Origin: Diospyros lotus
Taxonomy: Eukaryota > Streptophyta > Magnoliopsida > Ericales > Ebenaceae
Assembly (NCBI RefSeq): GCF_014633365.1
Contig: NW_026267104.1
Span: 3,472,001-3,536,000 of the forward strand
Direction: 5' to 3'
Length of the DNA stretch: 64,000 bases
A program made the position numbers and the translations under genes. Each line of letters begins with the position of its first letter. The stretch's first letter is position 1. Shown one piece after another: positions 34,001-44,590 of this stretch. Under the pieces are notes generated by a model, which saw only the letters and a program-made list of their open reading frames with translations, searched no databases and was not told the origin of the DNA.

Positions 34001-37000
34001 TCAGATCACGAATCTGACAATAGAATTCTTGAGGGAATCGAGAATGGAAATCAAGAGAGGATAGGGAGATTTTAGGGAGAAAATGAGAGATTAGATGGGA
34101 GAGAGAGATTTAGAGAATGAGAGAGAAACTCATTTTAGCGCCTAGAACAGCTATTTGTACTGATCCAGCAACTTGGGCGCCAAAAACGGTTGGACTGAGC
34201 CATGTGCGCTTACAACTAGGCTATAGCATGTTGGAACATTCTTCCAACTATGCAAAATATAGAAACTCAACCTCTATTAGTCTAATTACACATTATTCAT
34301 ATCGCTAGCTACTAGGGGTGAGCAAAAGTTCAGTTAAACCGAACTAACCGAACCAAATCGAAAAATTCAGTCAATTCGATTCAGTTTTTCATAAAAAGCG
34401 GTTCGGTTCGATTATATTTTCCTTTAAAAATCGGTTATTCAGTTCGGTTCGGTTATTTTGATAAAAATACTCAAAAACCAAACCGAACCGAACCGGAGGT
34501 GTAGCAAATAGGCGAAGCGAACCAGCCACATCGCCCCCCCCCGCGCGAATCGAATTGATCGCCCCCCCCCCTCACGCACACGAGTGCGACACCCCATTTT
34601 GTCTTCTCTTCGTTCTTTTCTCTCTCTCTCTCTATCTCTCTCTCGCCTCTTCTCTTCTCTTCTAGTTCTGGCGATGACGAAGACGAAGACTCTCTTCAAG
34701 TTCGAGTCTTCGAGTTCTGGCAATGGTGAAGACGAAGACTCTCTTCGAATTCGAGTCTTCACAGATCTGGCGATGGCGAAGACGAAGACGAAGACTCTTC
34801 GATGGCGATGGCAAAGACGAAGGCTCTTGCCTCTTCGATGCTTTGTAGATCAGCACTGGCCACCCACAGATCTTGTGATGGTGAAGACGAAGGCGAAGGC
34901 TCTTTGTTGCTTCGTAGATCAGCACTGGCCGAAGGCTCTTCGTCTTCATCTCTTCTCTCTTCCTCCACCATCCATCGCCGTCGCCGATGGCGAAGAAGAA
35001 GATGAAGGCCGGAGACGAAGACGATGCGTCGATGCCGATGATTTTTTTGTAAGTTTTCCGGCTACTTCTATTTTACATTGAAACTTTGAAACTTAGATCT
35101 ACTAAAATTCAACCATTAGATGCTTTTAATTTTTGGGTATGTGGGTCACCGTGGTTGGGGGAATCTGATGATGGTTCTAATCATCGGAATCGCCAGTCGG
35201 CTAGGTGGTTGGAAGCAACAGCAAGGCTGTTCTCTTGGTTATTTTGTATTCCAGTTTGGTTAGCATAGTTTAGGTTTCAATTAGTTCGGTTTCAATTAGT
35301 TCGGTTTGTTGTGGTTAGTCGATCGGTTCGGTTCGGTTCGGTTATTGCATATGGTTCGGTTCGGTTTGGTTCATAATTTTTGGCCGGTTCGATTCGGTTA
35401 TAACCGATTGCTCACCCCTACTAGCTACTACCCCCAACATCTTGGTACATGACAGTATGGTCGACAAAAGTCAATTGTGTAGTCAACCAAATTTAAACAG
35501 TAAACTTTTGAGCATTGCCCCTTTCAATCTAGTCAACCAAATCCAAATGTATGGTTGACTAAAAGCCTACTGGCATTAATTTGTTGTTGGATGTTTAGTG
35601 AGGTGGGCTCATTTTGTGAGGGTTTTATCTTGCTACAAGGGTTGTCTTGTTAGCAAGGGATTTTGTAATGAGGTTCTAGCTCATGTACAAAAGCTAGGTT
35701 ATCTCCATACAAAGTGAAACTTTCAAGCTTTTGCTTGAAGAGAGATAATGTGGACTCTTAAAGGTTGACCTTTATAAAAATTTTGTGAGGTTGTGTTTGT
35801 TCGTACTTCTTGTTCAACTATATCTATTAGCAAATCACACTTTAAATCAAACTCATAAACCAAACATTTGATAGAAAAATCCTAAACTTTTAGAAAACCC
35901 AATGCATCCCCCCCCCTCACGCACACGCAAATCACACTTTAAATCAAACTCATAAACCAAACATTTGATAGAAAAATCCTAAACTTTTAGAAAACCCAAT
36001 GCATCCCCCCCCCCCCCCCCCCCCTCTCACGCACACAAGGCTTGACCTATTACCGAAACATAGGGCTTGGCTTGGCGCATGAGCCTAGGCCTATGAAGCT
36101 CACAAGTCAGGCCAAGCTAGGCTCAAGAGCCTGAATGGTCGAGCCTAGCAGAAGCTTGTCGGACTGACCTGTTTTCAATATAGTTTTAAAATTAATTTTA
36201 AAAAATTATATTTATTTATTTAATGAACAGGATATAAAAGTATTTTTAAAATACAAATTCCACTTTTAAAATGAAAATTTATAAGGTAGAAGTTAAAAGT
36301 TTAAAAATTGAAACTTTTTTCTTTTAATAGTTTTCACTTTCTGGTCCAATTCCATTTATTAAAACTATATTAAATTTTATAAGTATTTAAAAGTTCTAAA
36401 AAGTCCAACCATGCACCGTTCAACTTTCCTCATTCAAGAAATATATATTTAGCATTTGTTTAAGGTAATTATGACATTTTTTATATGACCATGTATCATT
36501 AAATAATCATATGAATAATGTTTTTATATAATTTTTATTGATTGCCATTGTATCATGACATCTTCTTTATATTTTTAAATTTTAAAAGAAGTAGACTTAT
36601 TAAATTATATATCAAAAACTTAAAATCAAGATTGCAATATAAAAACTATAACTTTCCTATTTGGAAAAAATGAATTTAGGCTGGGCCCAAAAAGCCGAGC
36701 TTCCCAGGCTGACGGGCTGGTGGGCTTGAGACAGGTCAAGGCTTTTTCTGAGCCGGGTCGGGTGGCCCATGTTTGACATGCCTATTCCAGATCAAGTTTG
36801 GATGAAAATGAGAGGGATTTCAAAGGGTTTCTATCTATTTGCAGTAACTACCAGAATGGAGGTTAACATCCCAAATTTTCCATCTCTAGAAATTCTAAAT
36901 GAAATTGTTCATGACAGTGATGCTGAAACTTCACTTAATTCAGTCATGAAGCTACAGTATCTGTTCTTTATTCCAATTTTGTTTTTGTTTTTGTTTTTTT

Positions 37001-40000
37001 TTTTTCATAATTGAAAATATATCTAAAAATATAAGAGAAATAATACAGAAAAACAGAAACAGATACTGACCTCGGCCTTGAATCAATTGGCTCAGATGCG
37101 CCTGTGAAGCTATCCTGTGTTGCCTTGGGAAATGAAAACTCCATGGAACTAATTCCATTTGATAAAGTGACACCCTCGGCATACAGGATATCCAAGTCAG
37201 AAGGCTCATAGTCCGTCCTTGAAATCTCAACAGCCTTCAAAGGAAGGTTAACTCGTTAGTTTAGGTGCTAACCAGTAAGACTGCTCAAACTTCAAATTAC
37301 ATTTTGAATGTGATGCAAAAATGTAATTTTGTAAACGCTGGAGAGCTAAAATCATTCACACCACTTTACTTGTTGGTCTAAGTCTAACTCACAACGTACA
37401 ATAGCACACCATTAAGACAGAAACATGTGGGAAAATGCTCATTGTCTGATCTCATTGACCTCAAGTCCAAATTCTTAGCATGTATATCTATTAAGTTCTT
37501 GGATCCAAAACACTCTTTAAGATACATACATAGTTAAGATTAACTCATTTTAAGCTCCGAAGAACATAAAAGAAGAAAATGCTAAATTTTTAGCCCTCAT
37601 CTGAATCACTAACTCCTATCAGTGAGATCAAGGGACTCCCTAAATTGAAAAGAGAAAAGTCATTCAATAGTGCTGTTGCATTTTGCTCGCATGCGATCAT
37701 TCCATTAATGGTGGACCAAGTACAGCCTATATGATGTACTACATTCATATAAAGTGACTGCTCCCAGGACCCAGACTTGCAGCTAGTATGGCACACTCAA
37801 AGAGATGGGTCGCTAAATTGTTTACTGAAAAAAAAAAAAACAGAGCTTCAAATTGCATCTATAGGAAAAATAAAAACAATCTGGCAAAGGAATTAAGAAG
37901 CCAAAACCAGCTCAGGTTAGGAGTGTGGTCTCACCCGATCTAAGAAATAATTAGCTACTCTGGGCAACATAGGTAATTCATTCCTCCTGTTGTATGTAGC
38001 TTGAAGAGCTTTATCATTCCATAACTCCTCAATAAGTGGAGCATATTCACGAGAAGCAGCTGGAAAAATGGCTTCCAAATTGCCTGATATCATGACTTGC
38101 AGAAGCCAGTCAGAGAAGGCTTTCAATCTCAGGCTGATGGAATACACACTTTTTTCATCAATTTGTCCACAGCTTCCTGTTGAAAGCTAATCTCTCAGAG
38201 ACTACTCAATAATATAATAGAAAAAAAATGACACTAAGATATTGTGAAATTCAACAATTAATCTAATTTCCTAACAAATATTCCACTTCGTAAATAGCTG
38301 GTAGTTGAGAAAACTAAAGAGCCAAAAGGTTTTATAAGAACAATATATTATTTTCTCTTTACTGAGCAAAAAGAATAACACATTATTTAATAGAGGAGGC
38401 CTCTATTTAATATTTATCTAACCACACTTTTTATTCTTTCAAAAAATCCATTCAGCAAAATCAGCCTGAACACCACCACTCCAAACACCTCTCTCACCCC
38501 TCCCCACTCTCCAACCCACACACACACACACAAAAAGAGGAAATGGAAGTAAGAAAAAGCAATCTTAGTTCAGGGGGCGGGTTAACCTCGCAAAATCCTA
38601 ACTGAAATATAAGTAATATTTTTTCTGATAGATAAATATAGAAGTAATAATTGACAAAGGAAATATGTTGACACTATGATAGCCCTGTTAACATCCAGAC
38701 TTCAAGGTTTTCTTGTTCCTCAAGAATTCAACATTTTAATTCTTGATATATTCTGCCCTCCTCCGTCCTAGGATCACTAGACAGGCTGCTGGCGGACAAA
38801 CAGCTCTATGAGATGCTAAATGTATCCTTTCAGATGATTTAAGTACAAGATACAAAAAGCACTTTGCCAGCAAAAGAACCTGTGTTAATGCTCTCAAGTT
38901 TGGCACATGATTATTCAACGAATTCGTGCAACAAAGAATATTTACAGGGTGTGATATCCTTTAAAAAATGAAGGAGAAGAATAAAGTAGAAGATAAAGTA
39001 TAAGAAGCAGAACGAAGAAAATGTAAAATAAACACTCCCCTTGTACCTGAAGGACCTGGTTGATCAATGCGCTTTTTTCTCATTTCCATCAAGCATTCTT
39101 CCTCAAACTGTTCACGCCCCTCAAGAAGTATTCCAAGATAAGCATATAAACGGGTCTGGATCATCAGTTTAATATTTTGACGCTCAATTTCTGAGAAATG
39201 GGCATCAAACATCATCCTGGCCTGAATTATGCACTCAATTAGTCAGTGACCTACTTAATCTAGCAGAAAAAATAACTTCAAAAGTTATTTATAGAAAATA
39301 AAGATTAACTTTGAACATTTAAAACAGAAAATAATTTTTCCCAATATCTATATCTACACATATTTTGCGAGTGCATATGCTTATGGAGGTAGGGCAGCAT
39401 GAATACTATATTGTTTGGTGTGTCTACAGAGGGCTATATTTTGTATGAATAATTTGAAATCTCAAGTACCTTTAGCAATCATCATTATACAAGCCATGTA
39501 TCATGAATAAGTATAATGAATTCCAGAAGAGGCACAAGCAGAAGCAATTCAGAAAAAGATAAGTCTACATGCTGGTTAAGGGGGGAAACATCTGCTCTGA
39601 ATTGGGACCTTTCATTATTAATCCTCTACTTGTAGAAGGAAATAGTGCATGGAGACACTGTTTTTAGAGGCTCTAAGTGCACTAAAGCGCAAAGTGCAAG
39701 CACAGGCTCAATCCATACAAAGCACAAATGTTAGAAAAAAAATAAAGGGATGATATAACAATTGCAACTAAATTACTACATAATACAATCACAAAGACGG
39801 TTTTCAGTGCTAGTTATCCAGTTACAGAAGCAACCCCATAGCCTTTCGCTTTCGAGTCTCTCTAAAATTGCAGTCATGGTAAAATCTTGGTTTATCTAAT
39901 TATCAAGGACTCCCAAGCACAGGAATTTTCATAAATAGAAATAGAAATAGAAAATTAAAGGCTTGTTACTAGTATAACATGACTTATGTCTGTGTCAACC

Positions 40001-42383
40001 AATTTCTATCTAGGTCTAGAATTTTTTGTAAATAAATGAAGTGGATCGCAAAAATAGAATAAGGATTTTTATACATATGACAAAAATTCATGCTAAAAGA
40101 GAACAACTGAACAAAACAGGGTCTTTTAATTCATTTCCAATTATTTAGTATAGATCAAGAAAGTCATCTTCATCATTGGAGTTATAGTTCTCATCATCTT
40201 CCTTATCAATGCTCTATCCAATTGACTTCTTCAACTAAAACTGGCTGTGAACTAGAAGTTGAAGCTGGGGTTCCAGTTGTTGCATTCCCTACTTTAATTC
40301 TAATATTAAACCTAGGCTCCTCAACTCTAGTTATACTAGCAACAACACCCTATGGCAAAAAAATCTGACCAAATACTTAATTATTCTCTTCTACAACTAC
40401 AATGCTCAAATATATTTATGTAATAGATGGGTGGATTCTGGTGTATTAGGGTACACATCAACAAAACATGAAAGCTAATTTCTTCCAATTAATTGATACC
40501 TGCTTGAATATTGTACTTGTCCCAGATTTATCACAGCCAACCAGAAGAAGTTTGTATGGCGGTTTCTGTTCAAGGTAGTTCAGTACAACTCCATTGTCAA
40601 GATCTTGTACTTCTTCTGCAGAAGAACTTGTACCCTCAGGAGGAATTGGCAAAGACAGAAAGGCACAATATAGCTTGATTCCAGTCTGGGAAGAATATTT
40701 TTCTAAGCAAGTGGAATATCTAAAAACAAGATACAATTACATAAAGCACGCAAAGAAACAACCATGCTCATACACACCTTCTCCCATATTTTAGGCATTA
40801 CATTCTTCTGTCCCTCTTCCTGATAGGATCCATCTGGACTTACCCAGAAGTGAGGGTTTCCTTCGCAGTGGATTCCTGCAAACTGCAAGATTCAGGAGAA
40901 TAGTGTTGGTTTAATACTTTCAAAACCTGCAATTCAATAGAATTCAATCAAATCATGTGAAGCTCTCCAACCTTCAGCAACCGGAGCTCTGCTTCGGTAA
41001 TCTCCCGATTATTTATCAATACATTTGTGTTTCCGTTGCTAGCGTTTCGCATAATGCTATTGCCAACAGCCAGTTGGGCACTGATAATCTGGCAGGGTTT
41101 TTGGCCTTCCTGTTCAATTGAGCCAAAAAGACATTACTTTCATAATGGCATAACAAAATGACACACCCGGTGCATGGACAAAACATTTCTTAGAGACAAG
41201 AGAAGGAATAGTAGAATTAAATGCTCACCTTTCCCCAAAATCCAGATACCTTATCATACCAATAATTTCCTGGTCTTAGCTTTCTTGGTGGATGCAAACA
41301 GGTTTGCAGCAGAACCAACTCCTCGTGACAAAGAGGCTTTCCGTTCACACGCACAAGATGAGGTGGTAGGTGATTCACTTCACATGATATCTCTGAACGC
41401 ATTATCACTTTAACTTCCAAATCAGTAAGCAATTGCTTAAGCAACCGGGAACATTTTCCTAGGGTCCTCCTCCTTGACTCGTCAATGGGAAAACGAATGC
41501 ATGTAACACATTTTCTTCCTTCTGGCATTGATCCCATAGCTCTGAGCACACAATTGAAACAATACCTGGCACCACAAACAATGCATTCCTCCTTTTTCGT
41601 GAACCGATTAGCCTTAAGGCATCGGTGACATAAACCTTTCTTCATCTTACGGATAATGCTTAACTCATTATAAGCAGCTCCCTCATGAACTGTATGACTA
41701 AGACTGCAGGAACTCATAGTTGAAAGCTCACTAACATGGGATTGAGATTCATCAATAGAAGCCTGATCTCCATTCGAGGAAATCTCTGAGGAAAGGGCCT
41801 GAGGGCCTAAATCCCCTTCATTCAAACCGCAACCCTCCTTGCCGTCCTCATTTAAATCGTCCACCTCTGAACTTCCTGATATCTCTTGTGAATCATCCTG
41901 ACTGTCAGAAAACCCCAATGTACCAGAACTACCATCTGACAGCTTGTTTATACGTTTATCTTCCGCAGAACCAAGTGCGCTGGAGTCATTAATCACATCC
42001 ACCGATTTACATGAAATAAGATGACCGTCCAATGACCCAACAGCACCTGGAGTAACAAATTCGCCTGAATGGAATGCTGTGTTCGAACCCAAAGCTTCTC
42101 CAGAACCCAACTCGAATTCCTCTGGCAGTTTATTGGCTAAAGGATCACTCTTTACAAAAGGTTGAACAACAGGAACCGACAAATGACTGAACATAGAAGC
42201 CATGGGCACGGCTGAAGCAGTCGGGATTTGACGAACATCGACTGGAACAACCCGAGGAATATCGTAGCTGACAAGAGGGCCACTGTACTCCATGGCAAAA
42301 GAGTACTCGACGCTGTAGTCATCGCCATCATCTACACTTTCTAGCGGCGGAACAGGTACAAGTTTCCTCAGAAGGGTGGTCAT
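28090..42383 (-). CDS. XLG: Extra-large GTP-binding protein (XLG1/XLG2 type), complete
   Basis: Plant-specific atypical G-alpha protein that works with Gbeta-gamma in immunity, development and stress. Eight coding exons: 41229-42383, 40972-41109, 40778-40882, 40500-40685, 39047-39221, 37935-38176, 37071-37234, 28090-28672; every junction is GT-AG and in phase, giving 915 residues (Arabidopsis XLGs are about 850-890). The N-terminus [13 protein letters not shown] and [11 protein letters not shown]...[11 protein letters not shown] is XLG-typical. A cysteine-rich region follows ([19 protein letters not shown]...[18 protein letters not shown]). The G-alpha-like half has a divergent P-loop [13 protein letters not shown], the segment [17 protein letters not shown], and NKFD as base-binding motif. 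The last intron (28673-37070) holds nested transposons. Exon 1 is preceded by a probable 5' UTR intron. XLG1 and XLG2 cannot be separated by eye. Confidence 0.95.
28964..29343 (-). repeat. 3' LTR of the Gypsy element
   Basis: 380-bp LTR, uninterrupted, TGTCAGATCACG to GTACATGACA. It also shows the empty site of the hAT inserted in the other LTR: CCGCTAGCTACTACCCCC at about 29308-29325. Confidence 0.93.
29344..29356 (-). other. Polypurine tract of the Gypsy element
   Basis: Reads CGGAGGGGGTAGT on the minus strand, directly next to the 3' LTR, where plus-strand DNA synthesis would be primed. Confidence 0.75.
29374..32679 (-). pseudogene. Gypsy pol remnant (protease, RT, RNase H, integrase, chromodomain)
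   Basis: Polyprotein broken by stops and frameshifts into several pieces. Protease piece 32434-32679: the catalytic motif reads [11 protein letters not shown] where families have a DSG-type triad. Reverse transcriptase piece 31542-31778 keeps [10 protein letters not shown]. RNase H piece 30912-31238 has ETNASG in place of the ETDAS acid. Integrase pieces are 30553-30924 (zinc-binding end, [17 protein letters not shown] region) and 29758-30156 (core, [14 protein letters not shown]). Chromodomain-like end 29374-29733 reads [11 protein letters not shown]...[19 protein letters not shown]. The losses of the catalytic aspartates show that the copy cannot move by itself. Confidence 0.88.
32823..33950 (-). 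pseudogene. Gypsy gag remnant
   Basis: The ATG at 33950 lies about 30 bases inside the primer-binding site. The frame runs to a TGA at 33486-33488 between FEGQKP and [10 protein letters not shown] (a single in-frame stop in otherwise good coding sequence) and continues to 32823, where a zinc knuckle starts ([12 protein letters not shown]) and is cut by a stop. It has the retrotransposon gag core ([15 protein letters not shown]...[13 protein letters not shown]). Confidence 0.85.
33984..33995 (-). other. Primer-binding site of the Gypsy element
   Basis: TGGTATTAGAGC on the minus strand, three bases from the 5' LTR edge. It matches the initiator-Met tRNA 3' end (TGGTATCAGAGC) with one change. 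Confidence 0.85.
33999..35454 (-). repeat. 5' LTR of the Gypsy element, split by a hAT element
   Basis: About 340 bp of LTR sequence, missing about 24 bp present in the other LTR and cut after CGCTAGCTAC by the hAT at 34313-35420. Confidence 0.92.
34313..35420. mobile_element. Non-autonomous hAT element nested in the LTR, with tandem-repeat cargo
   Basis: The ends are TAGGGGTGAGCAA and its inverted copy (13 bp), flanked by an exact 8-bp target duplication CTAGCTAC (34305-34312 and 35421-35428), as hAT transposases make. Both sides carry many GGTTCGGTT/AACCGAACC copies (subterminal binding repeats). The centre (34500-35080) is unrelated: a poly-C-rich part, a CT microsatellite and many copies of GGCGATGGCGAAGACGAAGAC-like units. 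An open frame of 165 codons at 34584-35081 translates these repeats (KTKTLF-, GEDEDSL-like) and shows no domain. No transposase. Confidence 0.92.
35455..37070. other. Rest of XLG intron 7
   Basis: After the retrotransposon come several AGTCAACCAAA motifs that are also present left of it (28890-28920), so they predate the insertion. Next come the tandem duplication 35830-36024 and AT-rich sequence. Two regions rich in AGGCTTGG/GGGCTTG (36040-36170 and 36675-36770) enclose 500 bp of AT-rich DNA and may be the ends of another old non-autonomous element. No gene other than XLG. Confidence 0.5.
35830..36038. repeat. 97-bp tandem duplication ending in poly-C
   Basis: Units start GCAAATCACACTTTAAATC at 35830 and 35927 and end in GCAT, a C-run and TCACGCACAC. 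The C-run grew from 8 bases (35909-35916) to 20 (36005-36024). Confidence 0.88.
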
Positions 42384-42840
42384 CTCGCAACCTCTCCCAA
42401 TTCAGTCCCAAAAACAAACAAAAGAAAGAAAGAAAAAAAAAAACTTAATAATTCCAACCCTAGCTGGGCAAACCCATCAAAATCGCCAACAAGAGCTGAA
42501 AACGGAGCAAAACAGGGGCTTCAACAGGCGAATTATCCGATCAAGCGCGCTTGAACCAAATCTTGAGAAGTGGAGATGTGTTGCGTTGCGTTATGGAGAA
42601 TTCGGACATTAAAAGACGATGAAAGTCTGAAGAATAAAAATAAATTAAGAAGAGGAGTGGTTCAGTCGCTTGACTTACCAGCATAGACTCGACTCCACTC
42701 TTGAGACTTGAGAGAGAGAGAGAGAGTCGAGCGAAGACTGCGAAGATGAATTCAAAGTTCTCGTTCAACGCGGTTTTGGGCGGAGAGAGAGAGAGAGAGA
42801 GAGAGAAGAAAGTGGTGATGGAGCCGGCCAGCCGGATTTC
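42384..42840 (-). promoter_or_regulatory. XLG 5' UTR, probable leader intron and promoter
   Basis: On the minus strand ATGCTG/GTAAGTCAAG (donor after 42679) and a polypyrimidine tract ending GGGAG just before the ATG suggest a leader intron of about 290 bases. Upstream lie GA/CT microsatellites (42709-42726, 42785-42805). No clear TATA box. Confidence 0.5.
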
Positions 42841-44160
42841 AAATTTTTAATGGCGCTCACGTGGCCGTGCGGCTTGGGGTTTTAATTTTCAATTAAAATA
42901 ATAAAAAAAATTAATTTTTATATTTTGACATAAATAAAATATGATGTATGTTTTATTATTTTATTTTATTTTTTTATACATAAAAAATTAGAGATTAAAT
43001 TAACTTAAAATACAAAAATTTAAGAATGTAATCAAAATAATAAAAAGTTTGAATTATTATATAAAAACTTAAAATATAAGAATTAAATTTAATATTATAA
43101 TTAAAATTTTAAATTTGACTTTTTGGCTGAGGGTAATTCGTGGCTTATGTGTTTCCTTGGGCCCGGCTAAACGAGTGAAATGTGGCTTTCAAATCGTCTT
43201 TACTTTTTTTGTTTTCCCATTTCACTTTCCTAACTTTGAGATGTAAAGTTGTTTGTTTGGCTAAAATTTTCAAAAACTCATTTATTTTTATATATATATA
43301 TTTCATTCCTGACCAAATTAATGTAAACACATTTCACCTAATAAAAATGTTCTTTTACTTGTGTATGGGAAAGAGGAGGTGGGACCTATACTTGACTTAT
43401 ATTCTCCTATATCAAGCAAATATTATATTGTCCGACGCGAGTAATATAACAATTTTATTATACTCAAATCAAAATTCTACATTTCTACCTCTTTTACCTC
43501 TCTAACTGTTAAATATATATTTTAATTTCTATATTTATACATATTTTTTAAAGATATCCCTAAAATGTGTAATTTTGAGTTAATTATATATTCTTAATTT
43601 TTTTGTTTTTTAAATTACACCCCTTAAATTATATAATTTTGAATTAATTGCATACCTCAATAAATTTGTTAAAAATAATGAATTCTGAATGTAATTGAAA
43701 TAATAAAAAATTCAAAAATACAATTGATTCAAAATTGTAAGTTCAGGTGTTTATTTAAAATAATAAAAAAATTAAATATTTAAATAAAAAGAATATACAA
43801 ATACACAAGTTAAAATATATATTTTACTTCTCTCCAACAATATGAAAGAATGATAATATTGTCCAATCCACTTATTTCTCCATCGCCAACCACTCTTCCG
43901 TGTCTTCTATGTTACCTCATTCATCATCCATTTTGATCGTCTTTCTCTTATCTTTTGGTAATTAACATTTTTAGCATATTGGAGTTCGACAACAAAAATT
44001 TCTTATTTATTAAGTTTTAGACATAGTGACTAAAAAGATAAATAGAATGGGTTCTAAACTTAGATAGGACATAAAGATCCTTTAGTTACTTTTTTAAAGT
44101 GTAATGATAGTAATGTAATAATAAAATAAAAGAAAGTGTTGTATGAGAAAATGCTAAAAA
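42841..44160. other. AT-rich spacer
   Basis: Low-complexity AT-rich DNA upstream of XLG. No gene supported on either strand. An (AT)n run lies at 43290-43302. Confidence 0.5.
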
Positions 44161-44590
44161 GCCCGATGGGCTTACCGAAAGGGGTCAAAAAGACCCAAAT
44201 GCCCTCGCCTACCTTCATCTCTCTCCTCTCTCCCTTCTCCAATGACTATTTTGCAGAGCCCTCGCTTCTTTCCTCTTTGTCTTCTCCGGGCAACCACCGC
44301 TCCTCGCCTCGCTTGTCGTCACGTCTCGCCTTGCTCGTCGACTGTCGCTGGTTGTAGCGATAGTCGGCGAGGTGACGAGCGAGGTGAGGCCAACAATGGT
44401 CGGCAAGGCAATGATGCTAGCGACGAGCGAGGCGCGACGATTGGCAGTTGCTTGGAGAAAGACAAAGAGAAAGGGGCGAGGGCTCTGCGCGCAGCCATAG
44501 GAGGGAGAAATGAGAGAGGCGAGGGCTTGGCTGTGCAGTAAAGGGTATTTTGGTATTTTCAACCTTATTTTGTAAACTTATCTGTGAGAT
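44161..44590. mobile_element. Foldback element with long inverted arms
   Basis: The left arm (about 44161-44305) and the reverse complement of the right arm (about 44440-44590) align by eye over about 130 bases; shared blocks include GCAGAGCCCTCGC, CTCTTTGTC and GCCCTCGCCT. The centre (44310-44430) is GC-rich with its own short inverted repeats around GACGAGCGAGG. Small size, lack of coding capacity and long arms fit a MULE-type or foldback MITE. No target duplication was found. Confidence 0.55.

Larger units (their letters stand above)
28964..35454 (-). mobile_element. Chromodomain Ty3/Gypsy LTR retrotransposon in the XLG intron
   Basis: Full-length but dead element in the minus orientation, flanked by the 5-bp target duplication GTATG (28959-28963 and 35455-35459). 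The LTRs begin TGTCA and end TGACA. Internal order on the minus strand is primer-binding site, gag, protease, reverse transcriptase, RNase H, integrase, chromodomain, polypurine tract, which is the Gypsy order; the C-terminal chromodomain places it among chromoviruses. Length is 6491 bp with a nested hAT, or about 5375 bp without it. The two LTRs differ by an indel of about 24 bp plus scattered substitutions (a few percent by eye), so the insertion is not very recent. Confidence 0.93.

Noticed and set aside
34584..35081. 165-codon open frame in the hAT element as a gene
   Set aside because: It only reflects a repeat unit whose length keeps the frame open; several other frames and the opposite strand are open too.
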